A stretch of 62,070 nucleotides of DNA, taken from contig NZ_BOPZ01000023.1 in NCBI RefSeq assembly GCF_018332455.1, positions 1 through 62,070 of the forward strand, in the 5' to 3' direction. The notes under the pieces are model-generated. The model worked only from the letters and a program-made list of their open reading frames with translations. It was not told the DNA's origin and did no database searches. This document shows, in pieces, positions 25,713 to 34,393 of the stretch. The DNA comes from Clostridium polyendosporum (GTDB taxonomy: Bacteria > Bacillota > Clostridia > Clostridiales > Clostridiaceae). Within the stretch, counting starts at the first letter, position 1. Every line of letters begins with the position of its first letter. A program made the translations under genes and the position numbers.

Positions 25713-26978
25713 ATGAATACTCAATTTTTTTACTATAGTACCATTAGGGAAGAAATTGAGCAGAAAGCAAAAGCTGTTTCTTGCTTATGGGACGTTTACA
25801 ATCTATCAGATTTAGATGCCATAAGATTCATTCAACAAAAAGAAGGATATACTCCATGTTTTGGAAGAAATAATCCATTATATCCATCTGAAAATAAGAA
25901 AAAGTGTTCTAACAGTACATGTTATTGGCATCGTACCTGTGATTCATATAGGAATGAAAAAATTACACCAATAGATAAGGCATTAAATCTTAGAACCAAA
26001 GCTGATTTAGATACATTTATAAACAACTTGAGAAAATTTAGAGACAGAAAGGCTACATTTTTAATGAATAATGAAGTGGAATTAAAGTGTCGCTCTTTCA
26101 ATAATATAAATAATCTTATTCGAAAGATGCTAGTTATCTCTCCTAAAACTGTAGTTACTGAATGCTCAGATAATATTAAAAACCTGAAATGTTATTCTTT
26201 AGGAATAAACAGGAAGTGGGGATGGGGATTTCGAAGTGTAAATGTCTATAACGATATTGAATTATTATTTACTTCTGATTTATTTAAACTAAATAAGTTT
26301 TTAAAGGATACTGAGGTTTTTATAAATAAGGGAAATTTAAATTATTATCCTTTAATGAAAAATATTAATCATGTTGAACGAGACATATGGCCATATTTTC
26401 AAGGCGCTTTTTATACTTTTCCAACTGATTTGGATTTCAACCTATCTAATACTTCTCATATTGCACTTACAGATGATGACATTTTATTGAGCAATCCTAA
26501 CTATATTCCACTTTTAAATATTGAAATTCCTTATTTAGAGAACGTAGATTGTTATACACTTTCTAAATTAATGTCTGAATACCCTCAAGAATTATTTGCA
26601 TTTCAAGATTTTTTTCATTCAAAGATGGAGGGAATACGTAATTTAGTTCAGAATTCTTCGAATTTTGCCAGTGATTGCAGAAGAGTGGAAGGAGAGATTA
26701 ATGAGCATCTACGTAAACTAAATTCTGATTATAAAAAAACAAAGTTAAAAACTATTATTGACGTTGTAGAAGGTACAGTTACGTTCTTTGTGTTATCTAT
26801 TTTTTGTTTTTATTCAAAGAATAATATACTATCCCTTATTGGCCCAGGGGGAGCTTTTGTAAAATTGGCAGACACTATTAAGAATTCTAGCAAGAATTAT
26901 TTTATTGAAATGAATGAACTAAAGAATGATTCAGTGTTTCTTATATGGAAAATCGGAAGAACTAAGAGAAAGATATAA
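25713..26978 (+). CDS. Unknown 421-residue protein with a C-terminal membrane segment
   Basis: No family recognised. The N-terminal ~80 residues include a Cys-rich stretch (KKCSNSTCYWHRTCDS) that could bind zinc. The middle is mixed alpha/beta with a GWGFRSVNVYNDIE segment. Near the C-terminus a hydrophobic helix (TVTFFVLSIFCFYS) is followed by SLIGPGGAFVKL. ATG 25713 fits AGGAGG with a 10-base gap; ATG 25704 is too close. Followed by an ATPase relic and another unknown gene. It lies inside the R-M-rich cargo, so a defence role is possible but not shown. Confidence 0.7.
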   Translation: MNTQFFYYSTIREEIEQKAKAVSCLWDVYNLSDLDAIRFIQQKEGYTPCFGRNNPLYPSENKKKCSNSTCYWHRTCDSYRNEKITPIDKALNLRTKADLDTFINNLRKFRDRKATFLMNNEVELKCRSFNNINNLIRKMLVISPKTVVTECSDNIKNLKCYSLGINRKWGWGFRSVNVYNDIELLFTSDLFKLNKFLKDTEVFINKGNLNYYPLMKNINHVERDIWPYFQGAFYTFPTDLDFNLSNTSHIALTDDDILLSNPNYIPLLNIEIPYLENVDCYTLSKLMSEYPQELFAFQDFFHSKMEGIRNLVQNSSNFASDCRRVEGEINEHLRKLNSDYKKTKLKTIIDVVEGTVTFFVLSIFCFYSKNNILSLIGPGGAFVKLADTIKNSSKNYFIEMNELKNDSVFLIWKIGRTKRKI

Positions 26979-27123
26979 AATACATTTTTTAAGATTTTTT
27001 TAAAGAGTTTTTTATTTTAAACGGATGCCTAAGCAATTTCGAAAAAGGATACAATAAAAATTTACCTTTAAGCATAGGTTATATTAAGAAAAGATAAAAG
27101 CTTATATTATGTTTAGATATTAA
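26979..27123. other. AT-rich spacer with no recognised element
   Basis: Stop-rich in all frames. T-runs after 26990 may end transcription of the preceding gene, but no clear stem was seen. Confidence 0.4.
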
Positions 27124-27285
27124 CTTAAATTAAGGTATGAAGACATTTCTACATGCAATAGTACATGCAGTGCAGCAGAAAGAGCACTTTTAGCGTTATC
27201 ATTTACATTAGCTTTGCATCAAGTATTAGGTTTCGATACTCCACTAGTTGTAGATACACCTGTTTCAAGAGTTAAACATAAATGA
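27124..27285 (+). pseudogene. C-terminal relic of an SMC/DndD-type ATPase
   Basis: One frame reads CSAAERALLALSFTLALHQV then LGFDTPLVVDTPVSRV. This matches the ABC signature (SxGERxLLxLSF) and Walker B/D-loop (PLVxDTPxxR) of RecF/SMC-like ATPases such as DndD. The first Gly of the signature is Ala here, and no N-terminal Walker A part is present. It is the last piece of a lost, probably defence-related, ATPase. Confidence 0.6.
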
Positions 27286-27445
27286 TGTCTAATAAAGAAT
27301 TAGAGTTTGTTGCTTGGAAAGGATTTGGAAGTATGCCAGGAGCCTAAGCAAAGAGTTTTCTAAGGATCTTAAACATCTCTAATCAGGAACGTTAGATAAA
27401 ATATAATGCTAATAAAAATAAGGAGGGAGCGATATTACTAAGTCA

Positions 27446-28393
27446 ATGTATGAAGTGTTGAATAAGACATTCTATGAAAGTACAATTACTGACTTTAAAA
27501 ATTTTTTGAATAATTTTTCAAATCCACCAGTTACTAAATGGGTTATTTGCAGTGACTATTGTATTAACGATAATAACAAATTGTATAATACTATTACTTT
27601 CACAGTTATTCCTTCTGTTAAAAGTTTTCAAGAGTTAAAAAGTTTAATTTCTTCTTTTGCACTTACAGACTTGAAAAAAACTAAAACTGTGAAAGATCAA
27701 CTTTGTCAGTTTGTTAAGTCTGGATACTTATTTAGCTTTACATTTTTATTTGATAAAAAAAATAAACTATTTCCCGATACCAACCAACAAACATATTTAG
27801 TTAATATAGAACAAACAATACAAATGCTCAAAAAATGGATTATTAATACTCCTGAACGTAAAGAGTATTACTCTTCAATTATCAAGAGAGTTAATATATT
27901 GAAACAGGAGGTTAAACGAAGTTCTTTTAATTTAAATTTATTTAACAATATTAGTTTAACTCAGTTTTTAGCTGCATATTTAACATTTATTTTAACCAAA
28001 GAGACTTCAATTAAACCAGAAATTATAGGGTGGTTTTCAGATAGAGATAAGATGACGACTAGTTATAATGGAATTATTTATGATTATTATAATATTAATT
28101 ACCATTTTATGTGTCAACAGGATAGTATTGATGATTCATCAGTTAAGGTAGCACTTGCTATGCCAACAGAAGGAGAAAAAGTATTATGGTACGATGAAGT
28201 TATAAGGGTAGCTGACTATTTAGCAGGTGCTTTAGCTGAAAGAAACTACGAAAGTAAAAAAAATAATAAATACGATAAGATTTGGGAAGACGCAATTTCA
28301 GATAATCTAAATTTATCACTTATAAAACTTAACTATGACCAAGAAGAGAATGCTTATAGTGCAAGGCGTGTGATTATTACAAAAAAGAAGTAA
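27446..28393 (+). CDS. Unknown 315-residue protein, weakly DUF3800-like
   Basis: A soluble protein. WVICSDYC near residue 32, EIIGWFSDRDKM around 190 and VIRVADYLAGALAERNY near 255 recall the Asp/Glu positions of DUF3800-type RNase H-fold proteins found in defence loci, but the match is loose. The ATG at 27446 is 18 bases from AAGGAGGG; an in-frame ATT at 27434 has ideal spacing and might be the real start. It lies between the ATPase relic and mini-cassette copy B. Confidence 0.68.
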   Translation: MYEVLNKTFYESTITDFKNFLNNFSNPPVTKWVICSDYCINDNNKLYNTITFTVIPSVKSFQELKSLISSFALTDLKKTKTVKDQLCQFVKSGYLFSFTFLFDKKNKLFPDTNQQTYLVNIEQTIQMLKKWIINTPERKEYYSSIIKRVNILKQEVKRSSFNLNLFNNISLTQFLAAYLTFILTKETSIKPEIIGWFSDRDKMTTSYNGIIYDYYNINYHFMCQQDSIDDSSVKVALAMPTEGEKVLWYDEVIRVADYLAGALAERNYESKKNNKYDKIWEDAISDNLNLSLIKLNYDQEENAYSARRVIITKKK

Positions 28394-28560
28394 TAAGTTA
28401 TTAAAATTAGAAAAAGGCGGCATACAACATCGTCTACTATAGGGTTTCTATTTCAACTAAAGCTTAATGAAAATAAGAGTTAGGCAAAGAATTATGAACT
28501 TAGAAATCCATAAATGTTAAAGGCGTATTACAAAACTTAAATATCATCTATAATAAAAGA

Positions 28561-28586
28561 AGCTCTGGATTATTTCAGGGCTTTTT
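28561..28586. terminator. Hairpin terminator at mini-cassette copy B
   Basis: AGCTCTG and CAGGGCT pair around GATTATTT, followed by TTTT. It lies exactly at the stop of the minus-strand peptide gene, as in copy A. A TATAAT at 28549-28554 sits just before it on the plus strand. Confidence 0.65.
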
Positions 28587-28693
28587 CAATGTCTTAAAAT
28601 TAAGTTATAAAATAGAGTACCAAAGAAACCTAATAAAAATAACAGGGAAAATAATATTAATAAATCTATTCTAATAAAACTTTTCTTTTTCAT
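28586..28693 (-). CDS. 35-residue membrane peptide, mini-cassette copy B
   Basis: Reads MKKKSFIRIDLLILFSLLFL, then GFFGTLFYNLILRH. About four fifths identical to copy A, with the differences concentrated in the C-terminal half. GAGGTGAAAAT precedes the ATG on the minus strand. Lys-rich N-terminus and one membrane helix. It may be a membrane toxin, regulator or phage accessory peptide; no proof for any. Confidence 0.75.
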   Translation of the reverse strand: MKKKSFIRIDLLILFSLLFLLGFFGTLFYNLILRH

Positions 28694-28781
28694 ATTTTCA
28701 CCTCAGTTAGATTATTACCATTTGGAGGAAATTTATAATTGTTATAGAATACATAAATAATCACAATCTAGGAGGTTGTTT

Positions 28782-28979
28782 ATGAAAGTAGATTTTAGTC
28801 ATGAAGAAACTCTGGTATTACTAAGAACTTTAAGAAGCGAGTATGCAAATTTGAACGCTTTTTATGCACAAAACCCTGATATAGAAGCCATGATTACTCC
28901 TGATGAAGTTAGACAGGTATACAATAAGATTCTAAGTGAAGCTCATAAAGAAGGGGATTATACATACATAAACCTATAA
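28782..28979 (+). CDS. 65-residue protein, mini-cassette copy B
   Basis: A small, acidic, probably helical protein (VDFSHEETLVLLRTLRSE, PDIEAMITPDEVRQVY). AGGAGG precedes the ATG at 28782. Divergent from the membrane peptide gene by about 90 bases, the same as copy A, whose version is cut short. Being kept intact next to a membrane peptide, it could counteract or regulate it. Unknown family. Confidence 0.72.
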   Translation: MKVDFSHEETLVLLRTLRSEYANLNAFYAQNPDIEAMITPDEVRQVYNKILSEAHKEGDYTYINL

Positions 28980-28993
28980 TAACTAATTAGGCT

Positions 28994-29014
28994 CTGAACT
29001 GCTTCAGTTTTTTT
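28994..29014 (+). terminator. Short terminator after the 65-residue gene
   Basis: CTGAA and TTCAG pair around CTGC, followed by seven Ts. Confidence 0.6.
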
Positions 29015-29321
29015 ATTATAGGTTATGCTTCAAACATTTATATAATAATTTTAAATTATGTCGCTGTTGCTAATTATTATGTAACTAGTGTCTATTAGAT
29101 ATAGCAGCTAATGTGTATAATGTGAAGTTGATGTTACTAGAGAAAAATAGCTAAATAATGTTTAGGATAATGAATGGCGAATCGTACCATAAGTAAGTGC
29201 GAACTTTTTTAGAGTGAGGTAAGCTGAATAGTACTATAAGTAACAGAGGTTTTTACTAAAATTGAATCAATTTAAACTGAATCCGCACTTACTAAGTGTG
29301 GTTTAAAATTTACTATTATAA
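29015..29321. other. Non-coding stretch with long-range inverted repeat
   Basis: AGTAAGTGCG (29192-29201) and CGCACTTACT (29284-29293) are perfect inverted copies. The second also forms a local hairpin, CCGCACTT-ACT-AAGTGTGG (29283-29301). Possible regulatory RNA or insertion scar; no gene seen. Confidence 0.4.
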
Positions 29322-29350
29322 TTGAAGCTTGTCCCGTAATTATATATACT
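29322..29350 (+). promoter_or_regulatory. Promoter of the HindVP-type R-M operon
   Basis: TTGAAG (29322-29327), 17-base spacer, TATACT (29345-29350), a good sigma-A match 35 bases before the endonuclease start. Confidence 0.65.
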
Positions 29351-29384
29351 GATATATATAATTATTTAAAAGGATGGGGTTGTT

Positions 29385-30434
29385 ATGAAAAAAGCAGGAT
29401 TATATGGTATAAAAAATTCAAATAGAGATTTTACAAAAGAAGATAGTTGGGGAAAAAATCAATTTAATAATGCGTTTCCTGTAGCATTAGCATGTTATAT
29501 GCATAGTAAAAATATAAAACCTGTATATTTAAAAATAAACCAGGAACTAAATATTAATAAAGATTATATAGAAGTATTAAACTTATTTGGAGTAGACCCG
29601 CTTAAAAAGGATGTATACTATTCTTTTGAAGATAAATTTCAATTGTTTGATAAGTTCAATAAAGGAAGTTTACCAGGGATAGACTTAGTAATAAAGGAAA
29701 AAAATATTGACATTAAGGCAATAGAGATAAAACTAACTACATTGCCAGACAATAGCACATATAAACTTGAAGAGAGTAAATATGGTAGTGAAATAGTTGT
29801 AAGACCAGATACAATTGTATATCAGGCTTTTAGTATTGCTCAATCACTTCATAAAAACAAAGAAGAGGTATTAGCTATCTTAGATGATTCATATAAATGT
29901 GTTGAGAATTGGAATGAAAAGGATAAAGTTATTCCACATCTAAGTAATATTAGAGATAGTTTAGAGAAATTATTAAAAAAATATAATAAATTACAAAAGC
30001 CATTATTAATGCAACCTATATGGAAAACTCAAGGTAAGTCAGCTATTCTAGCAGAAAATTGTTTAGATGTTTTTATATGGAGTGATTTTTCGTTTACAAG
30101 ATTATTTTTTAAAGAAAAAGGTGAATATACCAATATAGATAGACCAACTAGAAGTATGATATGGCTATTTTTAATGTTATATGATTTTGCTAAAGAAGGG
30201 AAAATAGACCACAAGAGAATAATAGATACTTACACATATGATACTAAAAATGATAAGGCTTTTTCTGCAAATGGCAATAATACAAATAAGCTTATGCAGT
30301 GTGATGAATTAACAAAGCCGAGAATTAAGAAACAAGAAATAAAAAATATTATTCTAGGAGATGGACAATTATTTTTAAGTCCAGAAAGAAGATTTGATGG
30401 AGTTATACAATCAAATACATCTTTATTTGACTAG
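29385..30434 (+). CDS. Type II restriction endonuclease, HindVP family
   Basis: A 349-residue protein. The N-terminus AGLYGIKNSNRDFTKEDSWG, then KNQFNNAFPVALACYM, and the C-terminus CDELTKPRIKKQEIKNIILG match the HindVP-type endonuclease family. The nuclease centre is PGIDLVIKE...IEIKLTTLPDNST, i.e. Asp...Glu-x-Lys. Family members cut GRCGYC-like sites; the specificity here is not readable. The methyltransferase follows 25 bases later in the same operon. AAAAGGATGG precedes the ATG. Confidence 0.82.
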   Translation: MKKAGLYGIKNSNRDFTKEDSWGKNQFNNAFPVALACYMHSKNIKPVYLKINQELNINKDYIEVLNLFGVDPLKKDVYYSFEDKFQLFDKFNKGSLPGIDLVIKEKNIDIKAIEIKLTTLPDNSTYKLEESKYGSEIVVRPDTIVYQAFSIAQSLHKNKEEVLAILDDSYKCVENWNEKDKVIPHLSNIRDSLEKLLKKYNKLQKPLLMQPIWKTQGKSAILAENCLDVFIWSDFSFTRLFFKEKGEYTNIDRPTRSMIWLFLMLYDFAKEGKIDHKRIIDTYTYDTKNDKAFSANGNNTNKLMQCDELTKPRIKKQEIKNIILGDGQLFLSPERRFDGVIQSNTSLFD

Positions 30435-30459
30435 GATGAATATGTGAAAGGAATAAAAG

Positions 30460-31386
30460 ATGAAAATAATAGACTTATTTTGTGGGTGTGGTGGTTTTTC
30501 ATTAGGAATGGAAAAGGCAGGTTATAAAGTTATAGCAGCATATGATAATTGGGAGCCTGCAATAAGCGTGTATAAGAAAAACTTTAAGCATCCTATATAC
30601 AATATAGATTTGCAAAATATAAGTAAAGATGATATTAAAAGTATGAAAGACTTAAAACCAGAAATTGTAATTGGTGGACCACCATGCCAAGATTATTCGT
30701 CAGCTGGAAATAGAGATGAAAGTGGTGGAAGAGCGGACTTGACAATAAGTTTTGCTAATATAATTGCTGAAATAAAACCACAGTATTTTATAATGGAAAA
30801 TGTGAATGATATAAAAAAATATAATACATTAAAAAAAGCAAAGGATATTTTTATTAATAGTAAATATGGATTAACAGAAGTAGTTTTAGATGCAAGTTAT
30901 TATGAAGTACCACAAGCAAGAAAAAGGTATTTTTTAATTGGTGAATTAAATGGTGAAAATAATGCTTTGGAAAAGATATTAAAATCAAATAAGTCATTAA
31001 AAAGGATGACTGTAAGAGATTATTTAGGAAATGATTTAGGTATAGAAAGTTATTATAGACATCCAAGAAGTTATAATAGGAGAGGCGTTTTTTCAATTGA
31101 TGAACCCTCACCAACAATAAGAGGTGTAAACAGACCTATACCTCCTACATATAAAAAACATCCAGGTGATAGATGTGAAAACATAGAAGATGTTAGAGCT
31201 TTGACAACTATAGAAAGAAGTTATATACAAACATTTCCTAAAGATTTTAAATTTGACGGAACGAAAACAAATTTAGAGCAAATGATAGGAAATGCAGTTC
31301 CAGTTAATCTAGCAAAACATGTTGGGGAGTGTCTTTTAAAGTATATCGAAGACAAGTTAAGTAGCTCCGAAAAAAATAATATATAA
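30460..31386 (+). CDS. DNA (cytosine-5) methyltransferase of the HindVP-type system
   Basis: A 308-residue protein with motif I IDLFCGCGGFSLGMEKAGY, IV GGPPCQDYSSAGN (catalytic Cys), VI FIMENVND, VIII ARKRYFLIG and X IGNAVPVNLAKHVG. The target-recognition region between VIII and X is short. It protects host DNA from the endonuclease directly upstream. Separate in sequence from the M.Sau3AI-like enzyme at 23.7 kb (different motif IV and recognition region), so the two R-M systems are independent. Confidence 0.92.
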   Translation: MKIIDLFCGCGGFSLGMEKAGYKVIAAYDNWEPAISVYKKNFKHPIYNIDLQNISKDDIKSMKDLKPEIVIGGPPCQDYSSAGNRDESGGRADLTISFANIIAEIKPQYFIMENVNDIKKYNTLKKAKDIFINSKYGLTEVVLDASYYEVPQARKRYFLIGELNGENNALEKILKSNKSLKRMTVRDYLGNDLGIESYYRHPRSYNRRGVFSIDEPSPTIRGVNRPIPPTYKKHPGDRCENIEDVRALTTIERSYIQTFPKDFKFDGTKTNLEQMIGNAVPVNLAKHVGECLLKYIEDKLSSSEKNNI

Positions 31387-31480
31387 GGAGTAAAGTCTAT
31401 AGTATTAATAGAATAACAGTTTTATGAAATGGAATAGTCTGGTATAATGGTGCGTATAGTCAAATAAGAGGGAGCATACT

Positions 31481-31737
31481 ATGTGTACAGCTGGATTATT
31501 CGGAATTAAAAAATTAAATAGAAATTTTTCAAAAGAAAAAAGTTGGGGAAAATTACAAATAGCTTTATGAGATGTCCAGAGTTAACTAACCCAAGAATAA
31601 AAAAAAGTGAAATAAAAAAAATTATTTTAAATAATCGAGAGAAGTTTTTAAAACCAGAAAGAAGATTAGATGCTTATATTAAGTCAGAAGAGGAAACCTT
31701 ATTTAAGAGTGAGCAAATAGAAAATAAGGAGATATAG
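31481..31737 (+). pseudogene. Internally deleted relic of a second HindVP-type endonuclease
   Basis: The first 30 codons (CTAGLFGIKKLNRNFSKEKS) match the N-terminus of the intact endonuclease at 29385. After about 31555 the sequence switches, in another frame, to its C-terminus (RCPELTNPRIKKSEIKKIIL, then KPERRLDAYI). Roughly 270 middle codons, with the catalytic residues, are missing. It still has TATAAT at 31443-31448 and GAGGGAG before the ATG. It differs from the intact gene by many substitutions, so it is not a recent duplicate. Confidence 0.75.
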
Positions 31738-31825
31738 TAAATTTAGAGTTAGTGTTAAAGCAATGTTAGTAGACATGCTACTTATTTTAAGAAATATTAA
31801 ATATATATTATACAAAGTAATAAGA

Positions 31826-31867
31826 GCTCTTACTTGTATCTAAAAAAATACAGGTAAGAGCTTTTTA
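31826..31867. terminator. Strong hairpin terminator
   Basis: AAGAGCTCTTAC...TGTAT pairs with ATACA...GTAAGAGCTT around an A-rich loop, followed by TTTT. Confidence 0.75.
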
Positions 31868-31868
31868 A

Positions 31869-32078
31869 ATTTTAGGAGGTAGAGGGAAGGAAGAAAAAAA
31901 AGAGATAAAAGGGCAGATATGGAATGAAGAAAAGTGGCTCGCTATTCTTAACAATTACTCATATGCTTCTTCAAATACTTATATTAAAGCATTAGGAAAT
32001 GTTAAAGAACCACATACATTCTCTAAGATATTCTTAATTGAAAATAATTTTAAGGTTATAGAAATATTTTCAAAATAA
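31869..32078 (+). other. Start-less reading frame, probable gene relic
   Basis: A continuous frame encodes GQIWNEEKWLAILNNYSYAS, then YIKALGNVKEPHTFSKIFLI, and ends with TAA at 32076-32078. It looks like genuine protein sequence and AGGAGG stands at 31874-31879, but there is no ATG, GTG or TTG in frame. Likely the remains of a small cargo gene. Confidence 0.35.
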
Positions 32079-32199
32079 CAATAATAAAAAAAGCATTCTT
32101 TTAAATGTTAGTACGAAATGTTTAATTCATAAGACCTAAAAATATATTTATAAAAGTTTAGGAAAGGAGCAAGATGCCCTTCCATTGTTGTTTATAAAT

Positions 32200-32709
32200 T
32201 TAAGATTCTTTTTTGGTTGATAGTTGAATTATTTTTAGTTTATTATAATAAAATCTACTTATAGGATATCCTTGTTCCCACCTTGTCCAAGTTTCTCTCG
32301 TAGTACCAATAATTGATGCGGATTTTGATTTTGAGTAATTATTATCTAATCTAAGTTTTTTTAATACTAAAGGTGCAACATCTAAAAATTCCAGATACTC
32401 ATCATAGAAGTACTTGGTATTTAACTTAAATAACATAGCCAATTTAATTGATAACTCCTTTGGAGGATATAAACCTCTAGTTTCATAATCTTTTATAAGA
32501 TATCTACCTTGGGAAGAGGTTAAGCCTAGTTTCAGTGCTAGATCAAATTGTGACCATCCTTCTTTTAATCTATGATACTTTATCATGTCTCCTATAGTCT
32601 TCTTTTCTAAGTGGGCTAGTTCACGCAATTTTAGGCTAACTTCTAAGTGCTTCCAAAATGTTGCGTTTTTAGAACATAACCATGTCCTTGTGTTATAAAA
32701 GGACAACAA
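32200..32709 (-). CDS. Helix-turn-helix protein downstream of the integrase
   Basis: A 169-residue frame. The central part (TIGDMIKYHRLKEGWSQFDL, then ALKLGLTSSQGRYLIKDYE) is an XRE-type helix-turn-helix, and a second HTH-like piece follows (NNYSKSKSASIIGTTRETWT, RWEQGYPIS). It is transcribed after the serine integrase, 26 bases away. TTG 32709 has no ribosome-binding site; a start nearer codon 27 is possible. It may modulate integration or lysogeny. Confidence 0.65.
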   Translation of the reverse strand: MLSFYNTRTWLCSKNATFWKHLEVSLKLRELAHLEKKTIGDMIKYHRLKEGWSQFDLALKLGLTSSQGRYLIKDYETRGLYPPKELSIKLAMLFKLNTKYFYDEYLEFLDVAPLVLKKLRLDNNYSKSKSASIIGTTRETWTRWEQGYPISRFYYNKLKIIQLSTKKES

Positions 32710-32735
32710 TTTAGAAATATTTGGAGAGTAGGGGA

Positions 32736-34346
32736 TTATTTTTTTTTATCCCCTACTAGAAGCTTAATATTGTAAGTATAGTTATCACCATTCCATGTTA
32801 CATGATCAAGTATAGTTCTTAGTAACATTCTTCTATGTTTAATATCCTTGATTGCATCATATTCATGATTAAACTTTCTAAGAGCTTCAACAACTACTTG
32901 AGTGTTATCTACTTGTTCATTTATAGCACTATTTTGTTTTTCTTCTTCTTCAAGCTCTTCTTTAAGTTCTTTAATCTCATTATTTAACATTTCCATTTCT
33001 GAGAAGATATATTTAGTTACCTGCTCATTACTATTAAGAGAAAGTTGCTTAACTAGGTTACTAATAGCTTTTTCCTTTTCGTCTATATCTTTCTTAAGAT
33101 TTTCTATCTTACTCATGGATGTGTTATTCTCAACTATATTGTTAATTGCAGCTGCAAGTTCATCAATTAGAAATTCTTTGCTATAAGCCATCATATCATC
33201 AACGATCATTTTATCTAGTTTATCAACTCTGATATTTTTATTATCGCATTTAGTACCATAGGAGGAGTCTTTGTTGGAACATGCATAGTAATCATATCTA
33301 CCATCATTTTCTTTTGATTTACGACCTTGTTTAATTTTCATAGTAGATCCACATTTTTTACATTTTAAAATTCCAACAAGTACTGAATTATACTCCCCAG
33401 TACCTAGGCGTGGTAGTTTCTTATCCTTGTTTGTATCCATAATATCTTGAACCTTTAACCAATCTTCACATCCTATAATACCTTTATGTTTACCTACAGC
33501 TGCTATCCATTCTGTTATATCTCTGTCTTGGGTCATGTTTTTAGTTTTATTATAAGTGAGATATCCATTTCCATTAGGGGTTCCAAAAACATTTATACCA
33601 AGTTCCCTAAGATAATCCTCAACCTCTGGTGAGGATTTAACATATAACGGGTTAGAAAGTAATCTTTTAGCTTGAATAGTAGACCATTCTCCACCATTCT
33701 TACCTTTTATTCCTGCTAAGTTAAGGTATTTAACTACTTGGTTGATTGAATGAAGTTCTAAATACTTATTGTATATAAGTTTTACAACTTGTAGTTCTTC
33801 TTCTATGGGACTTAACTTCATTAACGATCTTTCATTTAATTCCTCGTCAATATAAGTTATTCTTTCAGCAGAGTAGCCAAATGGTTCTTGTCCACCAAGC
33901 CACCTTCCTGTCTTTGCTAACTGAAGCATATTATCTCGAACTCTTTCCGCTATGGTTTCCCTTTCAAATTGAGCAAGTATAGCCAATATACCCATAGATA
34001 CTTTACCAATTGGAGTGGTAGTATCAAAGTGTTCGTTAGTGGAAATAAAGTTTATTCCTAAATTTTGAAGTTCTTCAGTTAATTTAAAAAAATCCGATGT
34101 ATTACGTGATATTCTGTCTAGTTTATAGCATATAACAATATCAAACTTTTTAGATTTAGCATCTGCCATCATTCTTTTAAAAGATGGTCTATCTGTATTC
34201 TTTCCAGAAAAGCCTTCATCTTGATAAATTATATACTCAGTTGCACCTAGACGATCCCCGTATTCTTTACATATCTTAATTTGATTCTCGATAGAGTCAC
34301 CTTTACCCGTGAAAAGTGATTTTCTTGAATAAATTGCAGCAATCAT
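32736..34346 (-). CDS. int: Large serine recombinase (phage integrase)
   Basis: Catalyses phage integration and, with a directionality factor, excision. A 536-residue protein. The N-terminal resolvase domain has AIYSRKS (catalytic Ser), ICYKLDRISRN and GILAILAQFERETIAERVR. The recombinase domain starts near GGQEPFGY. The zinc ribbon is at LKCKKCGSTMKIK...YYACSN...TKCDN, followed by a long coiled coil (~residues 395-485). All expected parts are present, so it is probably active. In an operon with the 69-residue gene upstream and the HTH gene downstream, behind an SOS-type promoter. attP was not pinned down. Confidence 0.94.
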   Translation of the reverse strand: MIAAIYSRKSLFTGKGDSIENQIKICKEYGDRLGATEYIIYQDEGFSGKNTDRPSFKRMMADAKSKKFDIVICYKLDRISRNTSDFFKLTEELQNLGINFISTNEHFDTTTPIGKVSMGILAILAQFERETIAERVRDNMLQLAKTGRWLGGQEPFGYSAERITYIDEELNERSLMKLSPIEEELQVVKLIYNKYLELHSINQVVKYLNLAGIKGKNGGEWSTIQAKRLLSNPLYVKSSPEVEDYLRELGINVFGTPNGNGYLTYNKTKNMTQDRDITEWIAAVGKHKGIIGCEDWLKVQDIMDTNKDKKLPRLGTGEYNSVLVGILKCKKCGSTMKIKQGRKSKENDGRYDYYACSNKDSSYGTKCDNKNIRVDKLDKMIVDDMMAYSKEFLIDELAAAINNIVENNTSMSKIENLKKDIDEKEKAISNLVKQLSLNSNEQVTKYIFSEMEMLNNEIKELKEELEEEEKQNSAINEQVDNTQVVVEALRKFNHEYDAIKDIKHRRMLLRTILDHVTWNGDNYTYNIKLLVGDKKK

Positions 34347-34393
34347 TCTTAAATACCTCCAGTACTAAATACCTACAATATCTAGATAACTTA

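Noticed and set aside
16071-28693. Calling the 35-residue peptides type I toxins
   Set aside because: Size and hydrophobicity fit, but no convincing antisense promoter and RNA could be placed; the plus-strand TATAAT at copy B would make only a very short transcript before the hairpin.
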